Source of the DNA: Chrysomallon squamiferum
Taxonomy: Eukaryota > Mollusca > Gastropoda > Neomphalida > Peltospiridae
DNA: 64,000 nucleotides
Assembly (NCBI GenBank): GCA_012295275.1
Contig: CM022666.1
Location: 4,684,887 to 4,748,886 of the forward strand
Direction: 5' to 3'
A program made the position numbers and the translations under genes. The notes beneath the pieces were generated by a model that searched no databases, was not told the origin of the DNA, and worked only from the letters and a program-made list of their open reading frames with translations. This document shows positions 11,750 through 24,045 of the stretch, piece by piece; the stretch's first letter is position 1; every line of letters begins with the position of its first letter.

Positions 11750-13060
11750 TTCTCAGTTTTGACTTATTTATTTTAATATCGTTATTATTTTGTTGTGTTG
11801 TGTTTTCTCAAGTGGATATAAATATAAATTAGCTGTCATTAAACTGAGAAAATACTCAGTACATCTAAAGAAACAATTCCATAAGAATTTTAGAAAACGA
11901 ACCCCAAAATTAATTATTTGAAAAATCCCGGACGAGAGCCCCAACTTTTATGTTCCTGTCACGTGGCTCACATCTTTAAACACGTTGTATGTTTTATTAT
12001 GGCTCAGTCTAGGGTAACAATGTGTTTTACTGGCCACCTAACAAAGAATATAAACGCTAAATTGACAGCAATCTATATAAATCAATAAGTCTATCTACTC
12101 ACTAGAGAAATAAACACAACAGTAGTTACGATTCACGTTAATTATTTCATTATGATATACAGGTGACTTGATAATAATACATTAAGCAATCATAAAACAT
12201 ACGTTTTGCTGTAACGGGGCTCACATCTTTAAACACCTTGTATGTTTTATTATGACTCAGTCTAGGGTAACAATGTGTTTTACTGGCCACCTAACAAAGA
12301 ATATAAACGCTAAATTGACAGCAATCTATATAAATCAATAAGTCTATCTACTCACTAGAGAAATAAACACAACAGTAGTTACGATTCACGTTAATTATTT
12401 CATTATGATATACAGGTGACTTGATAATAATACATTAAACAATCATAAAACATACGTTTAAGTAATTTTTATTAATGATACGAGTACGGTCATACGGGGA
12501 AAGAAGACAAAATATTGGTTTCCCCGCCTGACTGATATTTCGTCTTGACTGTTTTCTTCGCTTACGTCTCTCTTTAATTACCTTTGAACCTGAAACCTTG
12601 AATCAAATTAACGTGGTAATCAGAGCAAGCACGTCTACGACAGGCACGCTTTCTGACACGTCAGCAGTACTTTAATTACCGAACGAACGTACGAAAAATA
12701 ATTAACGTGCTAATCAGAGCTAGCTGTTGTGAAGCACGTCTGCGACGGGCACGCCTTCTGACAGGTCAGCGGGCGCGTCCGTCGCAGAAAAGAGTTTTGG
12801 GTAGGGAAAAGAATGGATTCTCGCCACGATTGCAGGACACAAGGGAGTGTCCAGCACATCGGATCGTAACGAGTCGGTACGGATCTGCATTACCAAAATG
12901 CAGCTCTTTTTATAACAACGCCATGGAGTTGAAAAATTAGCGGAAACAATAAAAGTAGCGGAAGTGATTGTAGCTCTGATTGAAGTAACAAATTTGAATT
13001 CTGTGACTTTCTTAACCGCGATATTCAGTTTTTTCAAGTTGGTGTAATATCACATAATAT
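11750..13060 (-). mobile_element. LTR-like blocks 2 and 3, partial tandem
   Basis: Leader and primer-site-like sequence at 11,750-11,943, an LTR fragment at 11,944-12,211, then a direct repeat of the LTR from 12,212 with a junction at TACGTTTTGCTGTAACGGGG. The second piece continues to about 13,060 and includes a roughly 200-bp segment (12,707-12,900) with the GACGTGTCAGAAAGCGTGCC sub-repeats. It mirrors 49,550-51,000. Confidence 0.65.
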
Positions 13061-13310
13061 TATACAAATGAAATAGTGAAATTATAATTTTCTATAAATA
13101 TATATAATCTATGAATTAAGTGAAATTATAATTTTATATAATTAAATATAACCTATGAAATAAGTGAAATTATAATTTTGTAAAAATATATATAATCTAT
13201 GAATTAAGTGAAATTATAATTTTATATAATTAAATATAACCTATGAAATAAGGGAAATTATAATTTTATACAAAAATATATAGCCTATGAAATAAGTAAA
13301 ACATTTTACA
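13060..13310. repeat. AT-rich minisatellite (about 60 bp units)
   Basis: Repeats of CTATGAAATAAGTGAAATTA and TAATTTTATATAAATATATA. The same satellite occurs at 22,200-22,715, 27,000-27,130, 49,375-49,560 and 52,195-52,270, always next to LTR-like or DNA-transposon sequence. Confidence 0.8.
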
Positions 13311-13738
13311 TACCTAAATCATGAAGAAAATCAACGAGCTATTCAGAGCAAGCTGTTGTGAAGCACGTCTAAGACGGGCACGCTTTCTGACAGATCAGCT
13401 CTCTGAACTGACAGAAGTCGCTGATTTTTATACTTGTAAGACGTGCACGCTATATGACAGGTCAGCTATCTGAATGAACTGACAGAAGTCGCTCATTTTT
13501 GTACTTGTACGACGTGCACACTATCTTACAGGTCAGCTATCTTTATACCTGATTTCTGTACCTGCGACGTTTGAAAAGATCGTATCATATTGTTTACCTG
13601 CTCACGTGTTTGAATTGACTGATTAATGTTTAGTTTTTTTCTGTCGTATTTAATTATTTGCTGTATATTTTGTAGTTAACGTAATAAAATGAGCAAAGCT
13701 ATTAAATGTATAGTTTATGCATAGTGTTCGTAAATAAA

Positions 13739-13942
13739 TTACATATAACAGTTGATATTGCTATAATAGTAATAGTTGTTGTTGTTGTGTATGTTATTGT
13801 TGTCGCGGCTGCTTTTGTCGTTATTGTTAAATAAAGAGTACAGCGTAATTTCTATTCCTGTGTCAACTAACCCATAAACAACAAAAGGAGAACATGTAGT
13901 CTGTGTATCACACAGTGGAAAGTTCCAGCCCGGATTTGTCAT
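13739..13942 (-). other. Family A exon-like block, copy A2
   Basis: Open frame MTNPGWNFPLCDTQTTCSPF, then VVYGLVDTGIEITLYSLFN, with an upstream in-frame stretch PITCK and Cys residues suggesting an extracellular segment. Five of the six family copies keep this frame open and their differences are conservative (N/K, D/E, V/I). The reverse strand also has a hydrophobic frame, so the coding strand is not settled. No named family recognised. Confidence 0.4.
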
Positions 13943-13992
13943 CTTACACGTAATCGGAATAAATAAGTGTAGTGATATATTTATTATTACAG

Positions 13993-14079
13993 GGCCAGGA
14001 GTATCAAATGTCTCAGAAATATCTCCCTGTGACAGAAGAGTCTTCCACTTGTAAATGTCTCTTGTATCATGACTGTTGA
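13993..14079 (+). other. Family C exon-like block, copy C1
   Basis: After a TTATTATTACAG acceptor the frame reads GQEYQMSQKYLPVTEESSTC, then KCLLYHDC and TGA. Copies at 14,828-14,895, 26,456-26,545, 48,120-48,212 and 48,630-48,727 share GQEYKMSQKYLPVTEESS. It looks like a C-terminal tail exon or the start of a short protein. Confidence 0.4.
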
Positions 14080-14084
14080 TTCAG

Positions 14085-14510
14085 TCTGCCGAATAAAAAT
14101 AAAAATAAAATAAAATAAAATAAAATAAAATAAAATAAAATAAAATAAAATATAATATAATATAATAAAATAAATGAAAATAATTTTTTGAATTAAAATA
14201 AATAAGAATAAAAAAATGTTAGGGGTAAAGTAAAATAAATAAAAAAGTAAAATATGCTGAATTAAAATTTAAAAAATAAAAAATAAAAAAGTGATAAAAA
14301 TAAAATATAAATACAAAATGATAAAAGTAAAGTGAAATAAATAAACACAATAAGATATATAAAAATAAATTAATTAAAACTATAAAATAAATGAAATAAA
14401 ATTATAGTAAGATAAAATAAAATAAATAGAGTAAAATAAAAATAAACAAACAAACAAACAAACAAACCATAAATAAATAAATAAGTAAATAAATCCATTA
14501 ATTACTACAG
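14085..14510. repeat. (AAAAT)n and related A-rich tract
   Basis: Pentanucleotide AAAAT array grading into imperfect AATA and AAAC units. The inverted counterpart is the T-rich region at 48,300-48,630. Confidence 0.9.
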
Positions 14511-14589
14511 TCAACGTAATAAAATGAACAAAGCTATTAAATGTATAGTTTATGTGTATTGTTAGTAAATAAATTACATATAATAGTTG

Positions 14590-14895
14590 ATATTGCTTTA
14601 ATAGTAATAGTTGTTGTTGTTGCGTATGTTATTATTATTACGACTGCTTTTGTCGTTATTGTTAAATAAAGAGTACAGCGTAATTTCTAGTCCTGTTTCA
14701 ACTAAGCCATAAACAACAACATGAAAACATGTAGTCTGTGTATCACACAGTGGAAATTTCCAGCCCTGATTTGTCATCTTACAAGTAATCTAAATAAATA
14801 AGTGTAGTCATCCATTTATTATTACAGAGCGAGGAATATAAAATGTCGCAGAAATATCCCCCTATGACGGAAGAATCTTCTGCTTGCAAACGAAA
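14590..14895. repeat. Tandem second copy of families A (minus) and C (plus)
   Basis: 14,590-14,777 minus is family A (MTNQGWKFPLCDTQTTCFHV, open). 14,828-14,895 plus is family C (ATG at 14,842, MSQKYPPMTEESSACK). The same head-to-head arrangement as 13,739-14,079, so the A/C pair is tandemly duplicated here, as at 48,120-48,976 on the other side. Confidence 0.6.
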
Positions 14896-15163
14896 AAAGT
14901 CACAATTTTGTATATAAGAAAATGTATGGATTTATGGAGTATTGAATATGGCATCATAGTCTACATGGGGTAATTGTTAAGCTTACTGATTAGGTCAGTT
15001 AGGTTAGATTAAAGAAAGAGGTTTCATACTGTGCAGGGGTGTTGACTTGTTACACTTATTAATTAGGCAGGATTAAAGAAAGAGTCTTCATATTGTGCAG
15101 GGGTGATGCTTGGGTCCAGCTTACTGATTAGAATAGATTTAAACAAAGAGCTTCCTATTGTAA

Positions 15164-15373
15164 ATGATTTATAAAATGTTCCATGTTAAAATGTGTTTCA
15201 CTATATATTCTCCAGCTTACTCTAGTGTCAGAAGTATGTTTAATATGGAAGTTATTTATAGCAGTATGGATGGTAATAAAATCTGTTATACTGCGACAGA
15301 ATGTCTTCGTGATATTGGATGGAACATCAGACTAAAACGTCATCTTTATAATCAAAGAACATTAAGACGTTGA
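15164..15373 (+). other. Family B open frame, copy B1
   Basis: Frame reads MIYKMFHVKMCFTIYSPAYS, then SVRSMFNMEVIYSS, KICYTATECLRDIGWNIRL. Copies B2 (26,004-26,204 minus) and B3 (47,687-47,890 minus) carry five extra residues (EGFVY) at the middle, an in-frame difference. Weak resemblance to the TNF exon 4 middle (EVLYRN, then C, then EGFV) suggests but does not show a TNF-like origin. Downstream at 15,427 a TTTCCAG acceptor is followed by a short open stretch. Confidence 0.4.
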
Positions 15374-15614
15374 AAAATAACGCGTGTCCCTTTGCTTTTT
15401 CATAAAATATTTTTTGTTTGTTTCCAGGGTAACGGTCGTTGTCCAGTGAACGCACTGTGTAACTAGTTATGTAGATGTTTGCTCTTCTGTATTAACTCGT
15501 ATTTGATTGTGGTGACAGATTACATGTGGGTTTTTGTGTTTGTGGCTGTGTATAAAATAAATGTGTATGTTTGAGTGTATGTTTATATTTGTGTTTGTGT
15601 ATGTTTCTGTGTTA

Positions 15615-15670
15615 ACTTATTACTTTTCTCGGCTTTTGTGTGACTTTCTCTCAGTTTCTAAAAAGAATGT
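15615..15670 (-). pseudogene. TNF ligand exon 2 remnant
   Basis: Reverse complement gives KLRESHTKAEKS-type codons as in TNF exon 2 with an intact CTTTTTAG acceptor; the donor GT is changed (ATAAGTTAAC). It precedes, in genome order, the exon 1-like piece at 15,842-15,959 as expected for a minus-strand TNF copy. Confidence 0.65.
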
Positions 15671-15841
15671 TAATAACCACTTTGAAACTAGTAATCAGTT
15701 TTAAATTTATAAATATGTTTCAGCACAATGAATTTCTCCTATTCATAATACAAATGTTATATTATTAAACGTATATGGATCTTTCTTGTCAATTTCATTT
15801 ATAATGAACTTAACTATTTAATATTTTTATATAGAATTTAC

Positions 15842-15959
15842 CCATTTCTACATACAACTTTTTTGTTGTTATTGCTGCATTTAATTCATTTATGAAACTG
15901 ACGCGTATCAAGTCTAGTACTATAAAAGAAATGGCAACGACCGGACGAATTGACTTCAT
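15842..15959 (-). pseudogene. TNF ligand exon 1 paralogue (MKSIRPV type)
   Basis: Frame begins MKSIRPVVAISFIVLDLIRV, then SFINELNAA, matching the signal-anchor of the intact TNF exon 1 (MVPVRPVLAI, SFIVSVTLNEF), but the Cys-rich stalk is missing. It ends at a plausible GTAAATT donor. A sister copy is at 56,111-56,240. Internal deletion makes it likely dead. Confidence 0.65.
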
Positions 15960-15999
15960 TTTCCTTTAGATGCAGTCTGTGCCAAACATGATAAAAATG

Positions 16000-17900
16000 T
16001 TATTAGTAATCAATAATACCAAGAAAAAACACATACATAAATAACATTCTTTCAAAAAAATATCAATAAAATATAAAGTAAAATAATAAATAAAACCATA
16101 CACACACACGCCCAGAAAAGCGTGGAAGAGATACTACACAAACAACAGAATATTCTTTCAAACAATTAAAATAAGACTACAGGAAAATAATGACAAATCT
16201 TGCGAAAATATGTTTTGCCTTCGACTACCTTTTCATTACATAAATGATTTACATATTATCAGAAGATTATAATATTGTATTGAAAACAAACAGAAACTTT
16301 TTTTTTTTTTAGAAAATGTGGTATTTTTTCGATGACGCGTTGTCCTTCAAATCACATTTTGATTGGATACGAGAAAATATAACATTATCGAGAGAATACA
16401 ATAACCGACCAGTAGGTTGTTATTGTTGTAGTTCTTCTTATTATTATTAATATTAAGACAAAAGCAAGGTCGGCAACTTTTGCAGAGAGGAGGCCAGACT
16501 GGCATGCAATGTTTTGCTATGAAGCGGACAGACATTTAATATATCGTGACAATCACAGCTTAGATCTACATTTCACAGGCAGTGATGTCGTTGTAGTCAT
16601 AGGGACTCGGGGAAATACGTGGGCCGTGCATTGTTTGTATCAGCTGAGTCACTTAGCAAAAAACTGTTTATAAACACTGCTCAGTAAGATTACTTTTAAA
16701 GATAATGAATGAACTGAGTTTATACGAAAAATGTCAAATAAACAAATTACAGTGGGGTTTTCTGATCAGCAAAGCAAATAGACATTGAAGACTGCATAAT
16801 TATTAAAACTTAATCCTGATATGTGTGCGTGAATGTGCATCTATGTAGGTGTATCTATATAAGTATGTGATATGTACACTGTTATATAACAGCAATATTT
16901 AACTTACTGTCTATAAAGTACACAAATTATGCTGCATAAAATAAAACTTAAATCATGTTACTGACTGGTGTATAAGTGAAAAGTCAGTTGAAAAATATTC
17001 TCATTAATTTTACTTGATATTTAAAAAAGAAAAGAAGAAAAAGGAGAAAATGATAAATGCAGAACAAGACATTTTTACTACATTTAAAGTAACTATCCAA
17101 GTAATAGAAATTATGAACAGGTGAACAGAGGTATGGCTGTAGTCTTTATTTAACAACAACGACAGCAGCAAACAATACTAATTATACTGATGATGATGAT
17201 GATGATACATTTTATAGTAGTAATAATAGCAGCAGCAGCACTAATATAAATAGAAGGAGGAGTAGAAAGAATAATACTAGTAATCATGATTATATAGTAA
17301 TAATATAGCAGTAGTAATAATGATGAAGATGATAGTGGTAATAAAGTTAATGATAATTATGATAGTCGCAATAAAATTAATAATGGTGATGATGATGATA
17401 CACATAATAAAATTAATAATCATAATATTTACGTGTTCGGTAAGTCATACTAACCTACATATAACAGTACTGTCACCGATGTATAATAATACTATCACAT
17501 GCCGTGATTTCCAGTAACCAATGACTACGTCAAGGTGTGTGTACCAACAATGAGGGAACTATTATCTGATGTAAATATAGCTTTCATGAATCTATGCGCA
17601 GCCGTATTAACAAGAGTTAAGCACGCCAAATATGATACCTGATATTGTGGTCTAGAATAGACACTGACATGTGCAGTTTAGTCAGTGAATTGACAAAATG
17701 GAAGGGTACAGATAAAAAATGTTAATATGTAAAGTTATTCAACTGACTGGGTAAAAAAAAAAAAATTAAGTTAAGTAAACGTGAATTGTGGTACATCTAC
17801 AAAGTCATTTTATACACACGTACATACTATTATGTAAATTTAGTTAATATTCGCAGTTTATTACTTTACTGCACAACTTTATTCAGAGCAAAGACCAGCT
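16000..17900. other. AT-rich region, no gene seen
   Basis: No supportable exon. Segments are mirrored further right: the ACGCGTTGTCCTTCAAATCA stretch near 16,335 returns inverted at about 45,410-45,450, and the trinucleotide-rich stretch 17,150-17,420 returns near 41,880-41,970 and 43,800-44,040. Confidence 0.5.
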
Positions 17901-17913
17901 GGAAAAAAACCCA

Positions 17914-18230
17914 ATGATGATGATGAAGATGATGATGATAAATTTAATAGTAGTAGTAGCAGCAACAGCAGCACTAATTTCAATAGTAGTAGTAGTAAGA
18001 ATAATACTAATAATGTTGATTAGTAGCAGTAACAGTAACTATGATGACGATAGTGATAATAAAATTAATGATGATGACGATAGTGATAATAAAATTAATG
18101 ATGATGACGATAGTGATAATAAAATTAATGATGATGACGATAGTGATAATAAAATTAATGATGATGATGATAGTGATAATAAAATTAATAATAGTGATGA
18201 TAGTGATAATAAAATTAATAATAATATTTA
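17914..18230 (+). repeat. 30-bp tandem repeat encoding DDDSDNKIN
   Basis: About six 30-bp units (GATGATGACGATAGTGATAA, then TAAAATTAAT) from 18,041 to 18,220, preceded by GAT and AGT trinucleotides. Because the unit is a multiple of three, two frames stay open, but there is no evidence of a gene. Unit length and composition resemble the 30-bp repeats inside the R1 block. Confidence 0.9.
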
Positions 18231-18494
18231 TGTTTTTGAAATGCTACTAAAAACAAAATTGTTTTTGTGATAAAACAAAAAAAATGCTTTAAATAGATTG
18301 TTTAATATGCAAATTTTACATCAAATTTAAATATAGCACATATAAACATTTATCACTCTCATAATTCCAGTGCATGATTACATACTGTTTAAAGAACACT
18401 TAACTTGTATTATTCATTATAAACCAATCAGTGAACATTTAACTTTCATCAGTCAATTTATATAGAAAATCAGTAATATGCAAATATTTATTCA

Positions 18495-19215
18495 CTGCAC
18501 ATCACACATTTATTTTACATAGAAAATCTCTAGAACACATTCACTGTTTGTAGAACATCCACTGGACAGATTTACTGAACACAGACCATCAGTAGTACAT
18601 ACATTACAAATTCACTGTACAAAAAAAAGCCACTATGCATGGAGTATTCATTATTATTTAACATTAATTATATTTACAACATCCACAGATATACATGTTT
18701 AGAAGACCAACTGAACAAAAACATCTTTTCACACAGAACATCTACAGCAGAACATCCATTGTGTACAGAACATCTACCATACAAGAACATTCACTGTACA
18801 CTGAACATCTACTGTACTTGAGCATCCAATGTACAGTCTATACAGAACATCTGTACAAGATCATCTTTTTACACAGGACATAGACTGTAGAACAACGCCT
18901 ACTGTACTTAGAACATTAGAGCATCTACTGCACAAAGAATATCCAGTGTACAAGAACATCCATTGTACATAGAACATACATTGTATAATGTGAAAAAAAA
19001 CCTAAAATAATAGTAAATAAAACCTGAAGCAGAGTCCATCTTTTGAGAACGATGAGGACTGTCAGTGATTATTTTGTTAATAAAATTCTGGATCATGAAG
19101 TTGACAGTAAAACTTTGAATGATGATGTTAACAATACAATTCTGAATGATGATGCTGACAATGAAATTTTGAATGATGATGCTGACAATGAAATTTTGAA
19201 TGATGATGTAGATTA
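18495..19215 (+). repeat. R1 repeat block, copy B
   Basis: Close direct copy of 1-790 with the same GAACATC/TGTACA array and terminal 30-bp units. Confidence 0.9.
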
Positions 19216-19647
19216 ATGGCCATGACAGTCTTTGTGTTTACTTATGATCCACGTTTATTTTCATTCTATTATTATTATTATTTTACTGAAATGAAAAGTC
19301 TTCTTCTGACACAACTAAATTCCTCATTTATCTTATAGATTATGAAAACAAATCTCTATACACATACGAGCATAATATTTCACAGAATCTGATGTCACTG
19401 TGAATATAAGACAATTGATATCAAATGAGATTTTTCAGGTGTGTGTGTTCGCCGATATATTTGATATGTCCTGAAGGAAATATTAGAATGTAATGTTTTT
19501 TAGGTTTTAAGTAAATTTCTTTTCATGAATCTTTCATTGTCTGATCCTCGCTGGTTTCAAAAATTATTCTTAGTCTGACAAAACCAGATCTGTTAAAAGA
19601 TGAAAAAGAGAGAAAGTGAAAAAATGAATTAATTTCATGGGGTAAGT

Positions 19648-19653
19648 TTAGTA

Positions 19654-19714
<61 letters not shown>
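19648..19714. repeat. (TA)n microsatellite
   Basis: Pure TA tract; the counterparts on the right are at 37,910-37,970 and the short tracts near 40,450 and 40,683. Confidence 0.95.
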
Positions 19715-19718
<4 letters not shown>

Positions 19719-20135
19719 GAAATTAAAAATATTTATATATCATTTATTAATTAATAATTAATAAGGATAAGGAATTAAATAATAACAACAGTAAATTAAA
19801 TAAATAAAACTATACACAACAAATGTTGATTAGTTCATTTAAAAATCAATAGTTTAACTAATAATAATAACAATAAAGTAACTATTTAATGATCAGAAAC
19901 CAAATAAATAATTAAATAAATAAATAAAATAATTAAATCAACAACAATAATAATAGTAAAATAAATAATAATAATAATAATAATAATCAACATCAATTTA
20001 CTTAAAACTGAGCAGAATAATATTTATATATTTATCATTGCAGATATCTGTTATATTGTGAAAAGAGATATTATTTACAACTGAAATTAAAAGAAAAGAA
20101 TATTCGAGGCACCATCTTAGACAGAAATAATTTAC

Positions 20136-20291
20136 CTTCTTATGTAGATCCATAAAACCGAACCAAACAGTTCCTTGAGCACCACAATGGACAAAAATAC
20201 AACAACAATTTGAGCTGTATCCATGACGATGCGCCTGGCTGCAGTGAGTAAAGCGTCAAGTTGGTTTTCTACAATGTCTGGTCTCTCCGTC
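20136..20291 (-). CDS. Membrane-protein exon (ERPDIVENQ exon), copy 2, partial
   Basis: Second copy of the 156-nt exon at 1,241-1,396, with the same splice-site positions and the frame open throughout; the end reads WIYIRR rather than WIYRE. The transmembrane-segment exon found next to copy 1 is absent here, replaced by unrelated sequence from about 20,400. Confidence 0.45.
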
Positions 20292-20870
20292 CTGTGAAAG
20301 TAAATTGTAAAAACAGATAATTAAAATGTAAACAAATATAAGAAAACATATTACTTGTATTAATCTCTTTAAGAATGTGAAGCACACTCAGATATGGACA
20401 ATTACAGTCTGAGTTCTCACGTAAACGCAATTAGGACTGGTGCTACCATACAGGCAAACTTGGCCGACGCCTAAGGCGCTTATTTCAGGAAGCGCAATAG
20501 AAAAGTTTTGAAAAATAACTAAATAAATTTCAGTTTTAATGAGGGTCGTTTTTTTTTTATCCTGGTTTATGTCCCACAGGACAAATAATCGGGTAGATTC
20601 AGTGTGAAACAAACAAAATAACAGAGTTTAAAATATTTTTCAGCACAATTAATTTTAACTTTTCATAATTCAAATATTATTAAACGTATATGGATTTGTT
20701 GCATTTTTTTCCTTTAATTTAATTCATAATGAACTTAACTTTTTAATATTTTTATATAGAATTTACCTCTTTGTTAATTTTATATCGACATAAAACTTAT
20801 TTCATTTAGTGTATTTATGTTGTTGTTTGTTTTTTTTTGTTTTTTTTTTTAGAAGTTTTTTAGAATTTAC

Positions 20871-21055
20871 CTTTTCCATAATTTCACTGATCACTTATTC
20901 TCATGCACTGTAACAGCAATACACAATTCCTGCTCAAACAACAAGTTGGTTTCTCTATTCAGAAATTCGTTTAATGTTACAGATACAATGAAACTGATGA
21001 GTGTCAAGTTTAGCATCATAGGAGAAATGGCAATGACTGGACGAATTGGTATCAT
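20871..21055 (-). pseudogene. TNF ligand exon 1 remnant with 76-nt deletion
   Basis: Starts MIPIRPVIAISPMMLNLTLI, then SFIVSVTLNEFLNRE, clearly the intact exon 1. About 76 nt of the Cys-rich stalk are missing, which shifts the frame to a stop (HENK*). The exon is 185 nt against 261 in the two main copies. A membrane-protein exon lies 514 bp upstream at 21,569-21,668. Confidence 0.8.
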
Positions 21056-21568
21056 TTTGTGTAACAACTTTTAATTCCTTTAGAAGATGTCTGTAAAATG
21101 TGACCAAAAGAAAAATTTATTTTAATAAATAATACTCAGATAAATACACACACGCACACGCACATATATACAATATACACACTTATATATAACATTCTGT
21201 CAGCAAAAAAAAAAAATATATACACATGTACATACACATAAATATAAAACTTTTAAAATATAGTTAAATAAATAAAATAATAAATATTAGCAAGAAAAAT
21301 TCACACACAATATACACATGTACACACATTTCTACATAACATTCTTCAAAGAAAAAAAATTAAAATAAATAATATCAAGATATATTTACATCGATAATTT
21401 TCCTATGTGATGTTCCAAAAAAAAAGAAGAAAACGGAAAAGAAAAACAATGCAGATAAAAATAGCAAAAGTTTCTATTACGAAAATCTTGACTGCAGGTT
21501 ACAAAATGCCAGGTTTGATTTATCAAATTTCACGGATGCTTAGTAAACCACTGTATACAAATACTCAC

Positions 21569-21668
21569 CACTGAAATCCAGTACGACAGCACAGCGATGT
21601 CTAATGCAACAGACAATCCTCCTGATGTAAACTTGGATATGTGATACCACAAAGTTTGTCTCCAGTAG
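21569..21668 (-). CDS. Membrane-protein exon upstream of a TNF exon 1 (LSYWISV exon), partial
   Basis: 100-nt segment with a CTCTTCAG acceptor and a GTGAGTA donor. Frame: YWRQTLWYHISKFTSGG, then LSVALDIAVLSYWISV. The inverted copy at 28,318-28,417 keeps GGLS, LDIAVLSYWISV, although its acceptor reads CAA instead of CAG. Both copies sit 440-515 bp upstream of a TNF exon 1 on the same strand. Family not recognised; it could belong to an adjacent gene or an alternative upstream exon. Confidence 0.45.
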
Positions 21669-22199
21669 CTGAAGAGTGTAAAGAGGAGAGTTTTTCATCA
21701 GAAAGTATTTATATCACTGGAAAGAGGTGGAAATTTAAAAAAAAAATAAATAAATAAAAATAAAGAAGTTTTTTTTTCTTTTTTTCTTAACTCAAATGTA
21801 TAGGGAAAAGTGTGACGGTAGACTTGTAATCAAAGATATAACTTTCTAATAACGAAAACAATGTAATAAAATGAAAGTGACCGAAAAACAGCTTGAGATA
21901 ACATAATGTGTCAAAGCGCGCAATAAACATTCAGTGTCCTGAAATGGAATAAGTATCCAACCAAGTGGCAGTATTTTGATCACGTCACAGCCCAAGGCGA
22001 TGATGGCTTTTTACAATCGCTACCGCCAAATCATCTTATTTTTTCTAAGAAGGTGGAAAAGAGTTCGCGCTCGATCGATTTGGATGATTTTAAATCACTA
22101 AAATGTGGTTTTATTTGGAAATTTTTAAAAAAAAAACGAACAAAGCTGCGGGTGCAGAACGGAAAGTACGATACCCTCGGACGTCAAACTACACAAGCA

Positions 22200-22717
22200 A
22201 GAAGGAAATTATAATTTTATATAAATATATATATATCCTGCGAAATAAGTGAAATTATAATTTTATATAAAAATATATAACCTATGACATAAGTACAATT
22301 GTATATAAATATATATAGCCTTTGAAACAAGTGAAATTATAATTTTGTATATCCTGCGAAATAAGTGAAATTATAATTTTATATAAATATATATATCCTG
22401 CGAAATAAGTACAATTGTAATTTTATATTAAAATATATAACCTATGAAACAAGTGAAATTATAATTTTATATATCCCAAGTGAAATAAGTGAAATTAAAA
22501 TTTTATATAAATATATATATATTTGCGAAAAGTACAATTGTAATTTTATATAAAAATATATAACCTATGAAATAAGTATAATTGTAATTGTATATAAATA
22601 TATATAGCCCTTTGAAACAATGAAATTGAAATTTTATGTACATATATATAAACTATGAAACAAGCGAAATTATAATTTTATATAAATATATATATATAAC
22701 CTATGAAATAAGTGAAA
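22200..22717. repeat. AT-rich minisatellite
   Basis: About ten degenerate 45-60 bp units of CCTATGAAATAAGTGAAATT and TTTTATATAAATATATA type, same family as 13,060-13,310. The Tigger element is inserted in its last unit. Confidence 0.85.
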
Positions 22718-22719
22718 TA

Positions 22720-23398
22720 CAGTGGTACCGTGACTTACGAGTTCAGTGAAATTAATTGAAATACCATTAATCCGTTCCAGGCCCCAAAACCCACCCCAGT
22801 TTTTCGTAGCGTGTTTTTGAAAAAGAAAAAAATAATATATAAATAACAAATATTGTATAGAAATGAAATAAAAGAGAATGTACAGAAATAAATTGGTTTT
22901 GTAAAGTGTACATGGTTAGGGTTTCTCCACCTTTTCATGGACAGAGGTCCGCAGCTTAGAAATTATTTTAACACCTTTGCCTGGAGATGTAGCCTTTATC
23001 AACTCCTACTGCTTCAGTATGGTACGTATAATAAAAGTACTACGCTCAAACTGCCTAGCCATGTTGACAACACGCATACCTCGCTCATGTTTTTCTATGA
23101 ATTCAAGCTTTAATTCAGTGGACATCTTCCGCTTCTTCTTCTCAGCACTTTCCTTTGCACTCACTTTCTTAGGATCCATGGAAATTTGGCAAAATACTGC
23201 ACAAAACGCGAGCAGAACACAACAGAGATGTTTCCACGGCGAGGTAACCACGTGAAGCAAAGGAGTGAGACACGGGATGTTGTGTTGTTCGTTGCGCCAA
23301 ATATCTCGTAACTCGGATTGTGGCTCGTGAGTCAAAGCAAAAATCTATTAACTCTGAAAACTCGTAAGTTGGAGCACTCGTAACTCGAAGTACCACTG
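22720..23398 (-). mobile_element. Tigger/pogo-type DNA transposon, internally deleted
   Basis: Terminal inverted repeats CAGTGGTACC and the inverted form ending GTACCACTG, each bounded by a TA target duplication (22,718-22,719 and 23,399-23,400). About 680 bp in all, far shorter than an autonomous element. It retains the transposase N-terminus on the minus strand (23,006-23,179). Confidence 0.85.
23006..23179 (-). pseudogene. Tigger transposase N-terminus fragment
   Basis: ATG at 23,179. The frame begins MDPKKVSAKESAEKKKRK and runs through a Psq/CENP-B-like helix-turn-helix (LKLEFIEKHERGMRVVNMAR, then QFERSTFIIRTILKQ) before ending without the catalytic domain. DNA-binding half only; not expected to transpose. 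Confidence 0.75.
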
Positions 23399-23845
23399 TA
23401 TTCACATACTGACCTGAATTAGGCTCCCTCTGACTTCATACTGGCGTCGTTAATTTTTATACCAGCGTTTTATGAATGCATGCATGTACGCTTTCACAAA
23501 CACACGTATATGTCAACGTGAAATATACTGAAAATTTCAGAAAATACTTGTAAATACTGGTTTCACAGACTGACTGTAATATATATAATTATGTTTTTCT
23601 GTAATTTCTTATTTATTTATTTTACTTTGAAACTCATTTTTATTTACTTATTGTTTTAAGTTTCCTTAGTGACGACAAACCCCAAATGGATTTTTGTTCT
23701 CACAAATCTTTCTTATTAGATTATGAATGTGTTCAGATTTTGTTTAATAGATATTACCAATGAGCGGATTTTTTTATGTTTGTCAGGCTTTGAATACTCA
23801 CAGATAGTTTTAGCATATTATTCTTTAGAATGAAGACACCAAGAA

Positions 23846-24045
23846 NNNNNNNNNNNNNNNNNNNNNNNNNNNNNNNNNNNNNNNNNNNNNNNNNNNNNNN
23901 NNNNNNNNNNNNNNNNNNNNNNNNNNNNNNNNNNNNNNNNNNNNNNNNNNNNNNNNNNNNNNNNNNNNNNNNNNNNNNNNNNNNNNNNNNNNNNNNNNNN
24001 NNNNNNNNNNNNNNNNNNNNNNNNNNNNNNNNNNNNNNNNNNNNN
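23846..24045. other. Assembly gap of 200 N
   Basis: Exactly 200 undetermined bases, a typical placeholder length. The right flank (24,050-24,250) is the 61-bp satellite also seen at 37,060-37,412. Confidence 0.98.
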
